Shown: positions 10,705 to 19,040 of the stretch, in pieces | How positions within the stretch are numbered: the first letter of the stretch is position 1 | How the letters are laid out: each line of letters opens with the position of its first letter | Assembly: GCA_019448385.1 (NCBI GenBank) | Contig: JAGTXO010000031.1 | Location: 188,501-252,500, forward strand | Direction: 5' to 3' | Origin: Diacronema lutheri | Taxonomy: Eukaryota; Haptophyta; Pavlovophyceae; Pavlovales; Pavlovaceae | Length of the DNA stretch: 64,000 nucleotides | Notes under the pieces: generated by a model | The model's database searches: none | What the model was told of the DNA's origin: nothing | The model's input: the letters and a program-made list of their open reading frames with translations, nothing else | Program-made: the position numbers and the translations under genes

Positions 10705-11022
10705 CGGCTCGTCGCCGTCGGGAGCGAGAGCGAGGTGCGCCGCGCCGTTCAAAAGGCTGCGGCGCGCGCGTGCGGCGTGCGTGCGGCGCGCGTGCGGCGC
10801 GTCGGAGGTCGCAAAGCATCAGGGAGGTCGCGAGGCCGGGCGTGGGCGTGCGAGCGGCGCCTGGGAGCACTCGCGGCATGTCCGGCTGCACGCGCACGTC
10901 GAGGAGCGGGCGCGCTGGCGAACTCCTGCCGCGAAGGAGCCGCGATGCCGGCGCGGCTCTCGTGCCGGCGTTCGGCCCCGAAGGAAATCCGCTGGCTTCG
11001 GCTCCGGAGTTCTGCCGCAACC
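10639..11022 (-). repeat. Right terminal inverted repeat of the MULE, inner 384 bp
   Basis: Reverse complement of 6692-7075. It holds the transposase start codon (ATG at 10704, minus strand) and presumably its promoter. The outer 30 bp of the same TIR have been moved to 13773-13802 by the Tc1/mariner-type insertion. Confidence 0.88.
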
Positions 11023-11346
11023 TACTGCCCGTTGGGTCTGAGTTCGCGGACGAAGGAATAGGAGAGACCCGCGCGCGAAAAAGCGAAAATGGCCGCGAGA
11101 GGTGCGCGCGCGCGTCGCGTCGGCCCCGCGGGAGGTGGCGCGGTGCGTGTCGCGCTATGCGTGTCGCCGCTGCGCGTGGGGGTTCCTGACATACCCGGGA
11201 ACCCCGCTCTCATAACCGCGACACGTGCAGGCGGCGCGGCCGCAGCGCCGCGAGCGGCGTCATCATCGGCGTCGGTCGCGGGCACCGGCTCTCGGTCGAG
11301 GTCATGAAGATCATCCTGTGGCGGCTATTTTCTCGGCAGGAGCGCG

Positions 11347-11720
11347 GTGAGGATCGCGGATGACCTCCACACATCCACCGACACGCTCACGGAGTCGATC
11401 GTCCGCGCCACCATCGAGCGGTACGAGGCCACCGGCATCGTCGATTCCCAGCCGAACAAGCCGTGCGCGAAGCTCATGAGCGAGCTCGACCAGGAGCTGA
11501 TGCTCGCGATCATGGCGGAGCAACCGTGACTTTACTTAAGCGAGATTGCGGCCGAGCTGCAGGCCGTCACGCTCAAGGCGTTCACGCGCGAGTACATTCA
11601 CTACAACCTCTGCGCCGCCGGCCTCTCGCTCAAGAAGATGCAGCGCGTCCAAGCGGCCCGCGACGAAGAAGAACACCTCGGGCATGCTGAGGAACAGCTG
11701 CGCGCGCTCGACGCTGCTGT
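11347..11720 (+). pseudogene. Tc1/IS630-type transposase N-terminal helix-turn-helix remnant
   Basis: The plus strand reads VRIADDLHTSTDTLTESIV, ATIERYEATGIVDSQPN, LDQELMLAIMAEQP, an in-frame TGA at about 11527, then LYLSEIAAELQAVTLKAF, REYIHYNLCAAGLSLKKMQR and V..ARDEEE. This is the paired HTH organisation of IS630/Tc1 transposases (VS..TV.R....ETG.V followed by LYL.EI...L). The in-frame stop and loss of everything downstream of the HTH show it is dead. The first third lies in the left TIR and is repeated in reverse at 13333-13450. Confidence 0.65.
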
Positions 11721-11742
11721 TGATGTGCTCAGCAGCCTTGAT

Positions 11743-13332
11743 TCACGCCTGCGCGGTCGCATCCCAGCCAACTTTGCACAACTCGAGCGCCTGCGCGACC
11801 TGCTGCGCGAGCGCCACGCTCTGAGCGGCCGGCATAGTGGGAGCAATGGACTGCGGCGCCGGCACAGGCGCGGAGCAGGCACCGAACGCGCCGGCCCAGC
11901 CGCCCGACGCCACGAGGCCGCCGCCACCGACCTTGCCAGGGTGCTTGGGCGGGGGCGTCACCTCGACGACAAGGTAAAGAATGCAGATGTCCAAGTCCTG
12001 CTGCGCGCCGCTCGGCGCGTAAAACCTGCGCGCCACGTCGGCATCGTCGGTGATCTGTGTCAGGCGGACGAACACTGCGGGCGCGCCGACCTCTCGCTGA
12101 TGCCGATCCGGTAGAGCCGAAGGGAGTGAGGCGGCTGCGGCAGGTTGCCGTGAGCCGAGTCGTGCGTCGAGCGTAGGAGCGTGGTGAGCACGTCGCGGCT
12201 CTCGACCAGCGCGTAAAAGCCGTCGGCTGCTTGTAGACCAACGAGAGCGCGTAGCGGCGCGGAAGCGCTTGCTTCGTCATCCTCACCGTCTTCGCCGGTC
12301 GAGCGCGATTAGCGGCGCGACGCGTCTCGCGCGCCGGGCCGGCGCGCCGACACATCGCTCGTCTCCGCCGTGCGCTCCTCAAGCTGCGCGGCTTTGATCT
12401 CCGCCGCCTTTGCGGCCGCCTCGTCCTTGTTGGCGCGCGTCTCAGCCGACCGGGCCTGCGCTTGCGCCTTCTCCCCGAGCGCAGGCGGAAAGTGCACCTT
12501 GTTCTCCTCTGCGTGCGCGCGGCCTCCGACTTGGCGAGCTCCGCGGCCTCCGCGCTATACTGAAGAGGAGCTTGGCCCATTTTAAAGCTTGCACGCGAGT
12601 GATCGCATCGTTGTCCCCCGAGTTGGCGCCCAGCTTGACGCACAATGGCTCGCCCGGCTTGAGGGCATCAACGTAGAGGGCATCAACGTACGCGTCAAAG
12701 GACACGAGGTACACGCGCAGCGTCTCCAAAGCCTTCCCCTCCTCCTCGGAGTCGTCCGCCACGACTTGAGCGAATCCTGCGCGGGCACCGCCGCAAGCCC
12801 ACGCGCCGGCTCGTGCTCGTCCGGCTCGTGCCGTCCGGCTCTCCTCCGCTCGAGCTACCGGCCTTCGCGCCGGCCCCGCCGCCGGCGAGGGCGCGCACTG
12901 GAGCCGCTTTCTCGGGCGGCTTCGTTGCGCCAGCGCTGGGCTTGCGAGACGAGCGCTGCGGCAGCGCGCCGATTGTTGTAGGCGAGTACATGGTAACCCT
13001 CGGCACGCGGGGTCGCGCGCCAGCCGGCGCCGAGGTCTCGCGCGCGCGATCGGCCTCGTCTTGGTCGGCCTTGCGCTTCGCTCGTGTCATCTTGTCGGCT
13101 ATCGCCTTGTCCCACGGACCGGCGCGCGCGACCTTGACGCGACCAACGCCAGCGCGCGCGCCGGCGTCCGCGTCCAAGCGGAGGGCCGCGAGCGCGCCTG
13201 CGCCGGCCGGCGGGCCGGGCGCGGCGGATGTCGCAGCTGCGGCGGCGGGGTCCTGGCCATTTTGCGAACCCGGGGCCGGCACGGCGACACCGTCCGCGAC
13301 GCCGCCGTCCGCTGCCGGCTCACCGAGCGTGT
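11743..13332 (-). other. Cargo region of the nested element, unidentified coding scraps
   Basis: Several minus-strand stretches look like coding rather than noise: WDKAIADKMTRAKRKADQDE with VTMYSPTTIGALPQRSSRK near 12970-13110; DDSEEEGKALETLRVYLVSF with GEPLCVKLGANSGDNDAITR near 12590-12760; an Ala/Glu/Lys-rich coiled coil near 12370-12490; and RLTQITDDADVARRFYAP near 12010-12075. They lie in different frames, so they are either exons of one captured gene or decayed pieces. I do not recognise a family. They do not resemble the DDE or RNase H core of any transposase. Confidence 0.35.
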
Positions 13333-13834
13333 GGCTTGTTCGGCTGGGAATCGACGATGCCGGTGGCCTCGTACCGCTCGATGGTGGCGCGGACGATCGA
13401 CTCCGTGAGCGTGTCGGTGGATGTGTGGAGGTCATCCGCAATCCTCACCGCGCTCCTGCCGAGAAAATAGCCGCCACAGGATGATCTTCATGACCTCGAC
13501 CGAGAGCCGGTGCCCGCGACCGACGCCGATGATGACGCCGCTCGCGGCGCTGCGGCCGCGCCGCCTGCACGTGTCGCGGTTATGAGAGCGGGGTTCCCGG
13601 GTATGTCAGGAACCCCCACGCGCAGCGGCGACACGCATAGCGCGACACGCACCGCGCCACCTCCCGCGGGGCCGACGCGACGCGCGCGCGCACCTCTCGC
13701 GGCCATTTTCGCTTTTTCGCGCGCGGGTCTCTCCTATTCCTTCGTCCGCGAACTCAGACCCAACGGGCAGTAAATTCCGGAGTCCGCAATGCAATTTGCC
13801 CGCCAGGATTGGTGTCCACGCTTGGTAAGGAGGA

Positions 13835-15427
13835 ATGGCGAGGGCGAAATCGGACGCGCGGTTCCACCGCCACGTGCGAGGCGAGGGCGTGCCGCAGGAT
13901 CAGGCGGAGGCCGTGCGCCTTTTACGCCTCGCCGCCGAGCAGAAGCATGCCGACGCGCAGTTCAGCCTCGGTTTCTGCTACGAGAGGGGCGAGGGCGTGC
14001 CGCAGGACCGGGCGGAGGCCGTGCGCCTCTACCGCCTCGCCGCCGAGCAGAAGCATGCCGACGCGCTGTGGCTCCTGGGCATCTGCTACGATCGGGGCGA
14101 GGGCGTGCCGCAGGACCGGGCGGAGGCTGTGCGCCTCTACCGCCTCGCCGCCGAGCAGAAGCATGCCGACGCGCAGTTGAGCCTGGGCTTCTGCTACGAG
14201 AGGGGCGAGGGCGTGCCGCAGGACCGGGCGGAGGCCGTGCGCCTCTACCGCCTCGCCGCCGAGCAGAAGCATGCCCACGCGCAGTGGAGCCTGGGCTTCT
14301 GCTACGAGAGGGGCGAGGGCGTGCCGCAGGACCGGGCGGAGGCCGTGCGCCTCTACCGTCTCGCCGCCGAGCAGAAGAATGCTGCGGCGCAGTGCAGCCT
14401 GGGCTTCTGCTACGAGAGGGGCGAGGGCGTGCCGCAGGACTGGGCGGAGGCCGTGCGCCTCTACCGCCTCGCCGCCGAGCAGAAGCATGCCTCCGCGCAT
14501 TTCAGACTGGGCCTCTGCTACCGTAAGGGAAAGGGCGTGCCGCAGGACTGGGAGGAGGCTGTGCGCCTCTACCGCCTCGCCGCCGAGCAGAAGCATGCCG
14601 ACGCGCAACGCAGCCTGGGCTTCTGCTACGAAAGGGGCGAGGGCGTGCCGCAGGACCGGGCGGAGGCCGTGCGCCTCTACCGCCTCGCCGCCGAGCAGAA
14701 GCATGCTGCCGCGCAATCGAGCCTGGGCTTCTGCTACGAGAGGGGCGAGGGCGTGCCGCATGACTGGGCGGAGGCCGTGCGCCTCTACCGCCTCGCCGCC
14801 GAGCAGAAGCATGCCGACGCGCAGTTGAGCCTGGGCATCTGCAACCTAAAGGGCGAGGGCGTGCCGCAGGACCAGGCGGAGGCCGTGCGCCTCGTGCGCC
14901 TCGCCGCTGAGCAGAAGCATGCCCACGCGCAGTTCATTCTGGGCGTGTTCTACGAGATGGGCGAGGTCGTGCCGCGGGACTGGGCTGAGGCCGTGCGCCT
15001 CTACCGCCTCGCCGCGTCTCAAGAGCACAAGCCAGCCACCGTTCGCCTCGGCAAGATGCTCGTCACCACCGATGTCACCACCGACCCTGGCGCTTGTGGC
15101 GAGCCCACGCAGCAGCGCGAGGGCGCGCTTCTCCTCGCGCGCGCCGCCCAGCAGCGCGAGGACACGGCTCAAAGCGAGGCTGCGCTCGTGCTGCTTGGCG
15201 AGCATGCAGGCAAGCGCGAGGTTGTGCGTGCGTGCTGCATCGGCTGCGGCCAGACCAAGAAGCTCAAGCTGTGCAGCAAGTGCCGCGTGGCCAAGTTTTG
15301 CGGCGCTGAGTGCGTGCAGCGCATGTGGCCTGCGCACAAGGCAGGATGCCGGCGCTTCGCCGCGGAGAACGCTGCCTCTGCCAGCGCGGATGAGGGTGGG
15401 TCGGAGGCAAATCGCGCCGTTGGCTGA
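13835..15427 (+). CDS. SEL1-repeat/MYND-finger protein, copy A (530 aa)
   Basis: A single-exon gene. After MARAKSDARFHRH come about 11 tandem 36-residue SEL1 units (consensus GEGVPQDxAEAVRLYRLAAEQKHADAQxxLGxCYxR; about residues 14-400). A linker with VTTDVTTDPGAGG-like sequence and Ala/Gln-rich helices leads to a C-terminal MYND zinc finger (CCIGCGQTKKLKLCSKC, then FCGAECVQRMWPAHKAGC). SEL1 arrays form alpha-solenoid scaffolds and MYND fingers bind proline-rich peptides, so an adaptor role is inferred. The start ATG is shared by all five paralogs. Only 24 bp separate it from the end of the MULE target duplication, so its original promoter has been displaced. Neighbouring 108-bp units are nearly identical at DNA level. 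Confidence 0.88.
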   Translation: MARAKSDARFHRHVRGEGVPQDQAEAVRLLRLAAEQKHADAQFSLGFCYERGEGVPQDRAEAVRLYRLAAEQKHADALWLLGICYDRGEGVPQDRAEAVRLYRLAAEQKHADAQLSLGFCYERGEGVPQDRAEAVRLYRLAAEQKHAHAQWSLGFCYERGEGVPQDRAEAVRLYRLAAEQKNAAAQCSLGFCYERGEGVPQDWAEAVRLYRLAAEQKHASAHFRLGLCYRKGKGVPQDWEEAVRLYRLAAEQKHADAQRSLGFCYERGEGVPQDRAEAVRLYRLAAEQKHAAAQSSLGFCYERGEGVPHDWAEAVRLYRLAAEQKHADAQLSLGICNLKGEGVPQDQAEAVRLVRLAAEQKHAHAQFILGVFYEMGEVVPRDWAEAVRLYRLAASQEHKPATVRLGKMLVTTDVTTDPGACGEPTQQREGALLLARAAQQREDTAQSEAALVLLGEHAGKREVVRACCIGCGQTKKLKLCSKCRVAKFCGAECVQRMWPAHKAGCRRFAAENAASASADEGGSEANRAVG

Positions 15428-15645
15428 CCATGAAGCGGATGGGTGTGACGTGCAACAATGAGCGGCGACTGTGAGCGGCGACTGTGGCACAGCGGCGGAT
15501 GCGTTTGACGACGTGTCCGGATGCCCAGGCTTCCGCCAGAGCAGCTCTGGCGCCGTCCTTGTCCTTGGACCTCGCCATCGCCACCGTCCATAGCGAGCGC
15601 ACTCGCGGGGCCAGCAGCCGACAGACGAGGTGGGCGCGGAGCGGC

Positions 15646-16410
15646 TCACTCGCTGACGGCAGCCGTCGCCCCTGCGAGCAGCGCGTCGCCCTTGCCCGTT
15701 TTGGCGCGGGGCAGGTGGCCGGTGCGCGAGAGCACGATCCCCTTCAGCTGACCCATCTGCAGCTTGGAGAGGTCACCGAGCGCAGCTTTGAGTGCGGCCT
15801 CGGCTCCGACCACGGCGTCGCGCTGCCGGGTCCAGAACACGACCTTATCGCGAGCCTCTTCGCGGCTGCAGTCGCCTCGCTGTCTCGCCTCACCGCCTTT
15901 GGACTCCGCCAGGGCCAATAAGCACGGCAGCTCGATGCGGCGCGTCCTAACCACTCGCGCATCAAGCCGTACGGCACCGGGTAGCGGATGTCGTTCAAAA
16001 TGAACGAGCTGTGCGTCAGCTGCAAAGTAGACGTCGGACATGGAGTACTTGCGGTACTCCGCGCGCGGCGCGACCGCGTAATGCTCCGGCGTGCGGCTGC
16101 TCACGCGACGCGGCGCCGATGCCGAGCGATCGCGCTGTGACGGGCCCGCGTCGACGTAGAGATATAGGAGATTGGACCGGGGGTTGAGTCGGCTCGACTG
16201 AGACGCGTCTTCGGTTCTTGTCAACGAGCCAGCACGTCAGCGCTGTATTCTGGTCCTCCAACTCCGCCAATCGCGCCCGCGTCTCCTCCATCTCCTCCGA
16301 CTGCCGCGCGCTCTCGGCGACGAACGAGCGCACCGCAAACGCGACCGCGGCTGCACATTCTCGGTAAGTCGAACAGGTAGCGCTCGCGCGGCCGACGCGC
16401 GGCTGCGCGC
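15646..16410 (-). CDS. Coiled-coil/SAP-like protein, copy 1, convergent with SEL1-A
   Basis: The N-terminal part (about 16410-16220) codes for a coiled coil: SARQSEEMEETRARLAELE, then TCWLVDKNRRR. The C-terminal part (16150-15646) lies in another frame: APRAEYRKYSMSDVYFAAD, RRIELPCLLALAESK, a helical RQRDAVVGAEAALKAALGD stretch and a possible SAP motif (LSKLQMGQLKGIVLSR followed by GDALLAG). The two parts are probably joined by an intron that I could not place. A SAP motif would imply nucleic-acid binding; that is tentative. Copies 2 and 3 (17.96-18.79 and 59.65-60.45 kb) share both parts but carry deletions, so this is the best-preserved one. It converges on SEL1-A and is head-to-head with SEL1-B. 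Confidence 0.5.
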
Positions 16411-16570
16411 GGCTCCGCTCAGTCACCCATCGAGGCTCCCGTGCGAGCTGCCCATGTTGCTCATCGCGCCGTTGGGCGGTCCTCGCCCTGCTACTGTCCG
16501 CGAGAACGAGCCTGCGCCATCCTTCATTCACCCCGTCCGTAAAAAGTGGGCCGGGCGCTTGGGGGGAGGG

Positions 16571-17731
16571 ATGGCGAGGGCGAAATCGGACCCGCGGATC
16601 CACCGCCACATGCGAGGCGAGGGTGTGCCGCAGGGCCAGGCGGAGGCCGTGCGCCTCTGCCGCCTCGCCGCCGAGCAGAATCATGCCGACGCGCAATACA
16701 ATCTGGCCATCTGCTTCCATATGGGCGAGGGCGTGCCGCAGGACCGGGCGGAGGCCGCGCGCCTCTTGCGCCTCGCCGCCGAGCAGAAGCATGCCTACGC
16801 GCAGTGCAGCCTGGGCATCTGCTACTTTAAGGGCGAGGGCGTGCCGCAGGACTGGGCGGAGGCCGTGCGCCTCTACCGCCTCGCCGCCGAGCAGAAGCAT
16901 GCCGACGCGCAGTGTAGCCTGGGGTTCTGCTACGAGAGGGGCGAGGGCGTGCCGCAGGACCGGGCGGAGGCCGTGCGCCTCTACCGCCTCGCCGCCGAGC
17001 AGAAGCATGCCCACGCGCAGTGCAGCCTAGGCATGTGCTACGAGAGGGGCGAGGGCGTGCCGCAGGACCGTGCGGAGGCCGTGCGCCTCTACCGCCTCGC
17101 CGCCGAGCAGAAGCATGCCGACGCGCAGTTTAGGCTGGGCATCTGCTACTTAAAGGGCGAGGGCCTGCCGCAGGACCAGGCGGAGGCCGTGCGCCTCGTG
17201 CGCCTCGCCGCTGAGCAGAAGCATGCCCACGCGCAGTTCATTCTGGGCGTGTTCTACGAGATGGGCGAGGTCGTGCCGCGGGACTGGGCTGAGGCCGTGC
17301 GCCTCTACCGCCTCGCCGCGTCTCAAGAGCACAAGCCAGCCACCGTTCGCCTCGGCAAGATGCTCGTCACCACCAATGTCACCACCGTCCCTGGCGCTGG
17401 TGGCGAGCCCACGCAGCAGCGCGAGGGCGCGCTTCTCCTCGCGCGCGCCGCCCAGCAGCGCAAGGACACGGCTCAAAGCGAGGCTGCGCTCGTGCTGCTT
17501 GGCGAGCATGCAGGCAAGCGCGAGGTTGTGCGTGCGTGCTGCATCGGCTGCGGCCAGACCAAGAAGCTCAGGCTGTGCAGCAAGTGCCGCGTGGCCAAGT
17601 TTTGCGGCGCCCAGTGCGTGCAGCGCATGTGGCCCGTGCACAAGGCAGGATGCCGGCGCTTCGCCGCGGAGGACGCTGCCTCTGCCAGCGCGGGTGAGGG
17701 TGGGTCGGAGGCAGATCGCGCCGTTGGCTGA
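16571..17731 (+). CDS. SEL1-repeat/MYND-finger protein, copy B (386 aa)
   Basis: The start at MARAKSDPRIHRH is chosen because all paralogs begin this way; the frame is open further upstream but without similarity. It has about seven SEL1 units, the smallest number in the family. The last three units, the TTxVTT linker and the MYND finger (CCIGCGQTKKLRLCSKC, FCGAQCVQRMWPVHKAGC) nearly match copy A. The upstream GGGCCGGGCGCTTGGGGGGAGGG block resembles the same position in copy C. The shared 3' half suggests duplication or gene conversion from copy A. Confidence 0.87.
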   Translation: MARAKSDPRIHRHMRGEGVPQGQAEAVRLCRLAAEQNHADAQYNLAICFHMGEGVPQDRAEAARLLRLAAEQKHAYAQCSLGICYFKGEGVPQDWAEAVRLYRLAAEQKHADAQCSLGFCYERGEGVPQDRAEAVRLYRLAAEQKHAHAQCSLGMCYERGEGVPQDRAEAVRLYRLAAEQKHADAQFRLGICYLKGEGLPQDQAEAVRLVRLAAEQKHAHAQFILGVFYEMGEVVPRDWAEAVRLYRLAASQEHKPATVRLGKMLVTTNVTTVPGAGGEPTQQREGALLLARAAQQRKDTAQSEAALVLLGEHAGKREVVRACCIGCGQTKKLRLCSKCRVAKFCGAQCVQRMWPVHKAGCRRFAAEDAASASAGEGGSEADRAVG

Positions 17732-17959
17732 CCACGCGGCGGATGGGTGTGACGTGCAACCGTGCGCGGCGAGCGTGAGCGGCGACTGTGGCACATCGGC
17801 GGATGCGTTTGACGACGTGTCCGGATGCCCAGGCACTCCACCTTCTTTTGTTTTGAGCACCGAACACGGCTGATGAGGCAGCGATGCGGAGTCTGCGTCA
17901 CAATGTCGGGAGAGGGCAAGTGCGTGCGACACGTGCCTACACCAAAAAAGCTCTGTAGC

Positions 17960-18790
17960 ACAATCGTGCTTTGTCCACAGTGCGTGCTCCTTGAGTCGCG
18001 TCGACGCGAACTCGAGCAGCTCTGCGGTCTAGCTGGCGCCGTCCTTGTCCTTGGACCTCGCCATCGCCACTGTCCACAGCGAGCGCACCAGCCAGCAGCC
18101 GACAGACGAGGTGGGCGCGGAGCGGTCCGCTCGCTAACGGCAGCCGTCGCCCCTGCGAGCAGCGCGTCGCCCATGCCCGTTTTGGCGCGGGGCACGTGAC
18201 CGTTACGCGAGAGCACGATCCCCTGCTTCGAGCCGTCGTGCTGCCGTGTCCAGAACGCGATCTCATCGCGAGCTTCTTGGCGGCTGCAGTCGCCTCGCTG
18301 TCCTCGCCTCACCGCCTTTGACTCCGCCAGGGCCAAAGAGCACGGCAGCTCGATGCGGCGCGTCCTAACCACTCGCACATCAAGCCGTACGGCACCGGGT
18401 AGCGGATGTCGTGAGCTGTGCGTCAGCTGCAAAGTAGACGTCGGACATGGAGGACTTGCGGTACTCCGCGCGCGGCACGACGGACACGTAGCCGCCTCGC
18501 TTGAGACCCGTGAGCGCCGCGTGATCCTCCGGCGTGCGGCTGCTCACGCGACGCGTCGCCGATGCCGAGCGATCGCGCCGCGACGGGCCCGCATCGACGT
18601 AGAGATGGGAGGTTCGACCGGGGGTCAAATCGGCTCGACGGAGACGCGTCGCCGGTTCTTGTCAACAAGCAAGCACGTCAGCGCTGCATTCTGCTCCTCC
18701 AGCTCCACCAATCGCGCCCGCGTCTCTTCCATCTCCTCCGAATATCGCGCGCTCTCGGCGACAAAAGACTGCAGACTTTGGAGTGACAGC
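17960..18790 (-). pseudogene. Coiled-coil/SAP-like gene, copy 2, degraded
   Basis: Recognisable blocks run on the minus strand: SFVAESARYSEEMEETRARL (near 18770-18710), DKNRRR, a frame-shifted middle, AVRLDVRVVRTRRIELPCSL, DEIAFWTRQHDG joined directly to SKQGIVLSRNGHVPRAKTG (about 90 bp missing compared with copy 1), and MGDALLAGATAAVSE. Loss of the central helix and mixed frames indicate decay. Its 5' end stops at the border of the hAT element (about 18771), so the first exon has been lost or separated. Confidence 0.55.
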
Positions 18791-18925
18791 TGGACACCTG
18801 TCACTTGAGTGACAGGGAAGCTCGAGTGACAGGACCGGAAGTCCTTCCTGTCACTCGGGCCTGCGCCCGAGCTTCCTGTCGCTAGCTTCCTGTCACTCGC
18901 CGTGCGAGTGACAGGTGATCAGCGT
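18780..18925. repeat. Left subterminal repeats of the hAT element
   Basis: GAGTGACAGG and its complement CCTGTCACTC recur about seven times in alternating orientation, with a variant CCTGTCGCTAG. The same motifs recur at 20725-20870. Palindromic pairs such as CACTTGAGTGACAG could also fold. Confidence 0.8.
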
Positions 18926-19040
18926 GCAAGTCACCGCCCCGTGACGCTCGCCGTGACGCGCATGACTGTGCCTGCGTCGCGGCTCGATCTCACACTTTGA
19001 TGCCAATTTTTTTTTCTAAAGTCGCGCTCCGCGCGACAGA

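Larger units (their letters stand above)
11025..13770. mobile_element. Tc1/mariner-type non-autonomous element nested in the MULE TIR
   Basis: The element has 438-bp inverted repeats (11025-11462 and 13333-13770) starting CTGCCCGTTGGG and is flanked by TA on both sides (11023-11024 and 13771-13772), the target duplication of the Tc1/mariner group. Deleting the element and one TA rejoins the MULE right TIR. The repeats include the coding start of a helix-turn-helix transposase remnant, so that coding is present at both ends. No DDE catalytic core is visible inside, so it must depend on a transposase elsewhere. The 1.87-kb interior is unrelated to transposases that I recognise. Confidence 0.82.
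6660..13802 (-). mobile_element. Complete MULE (Mutator-like) transposon with nested Tc1/mariner-type element
   Basis: The element is flanked by the 9-bp direct repeat CCAGGATTG (6651-6659 and 13803-13811), as expected for Mutator-like insertion. Its 416-bp TIRs start CGGGCAAATTG: left 6660-7075, right 10639-11022 plus 13773-13802. The right TIR is split because another element inserted at a TA inside it; with that insert and one TA removed, both TIRs are 416 bp long. The transposase gene lies on the minus strand between the TIRs, and its ATG and first codons are inside the right TIR. Intact TIRs, target duplication and an intron-compatible transposase frame suggest a recent insertion. Confidence 0.88.

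Noticed and set aside
9448-11061. Plus-strand open frame of about 537 codons across the MULE
   Set aside because: It is antisense to exon 1 of the transposase and runs into the TIR; no motif is present.
6660-13802. First reading: the TA-flanked inverted repeats as the outer element with the transposase-bearing MULE nested in its left repeat
   Set aside because: The 9-bp duplication, TIR length equality (416/416) and the TA duplication all fit only the opposite order, with the TA-flanked element inside the MULE.
13850-15010. Regular 108-bp repeats resembling a CRISPR-like or satellite array
   Set aside because: There are no spacers; the period is exactly 36 codons and encodes SEL1 units inside one gene.
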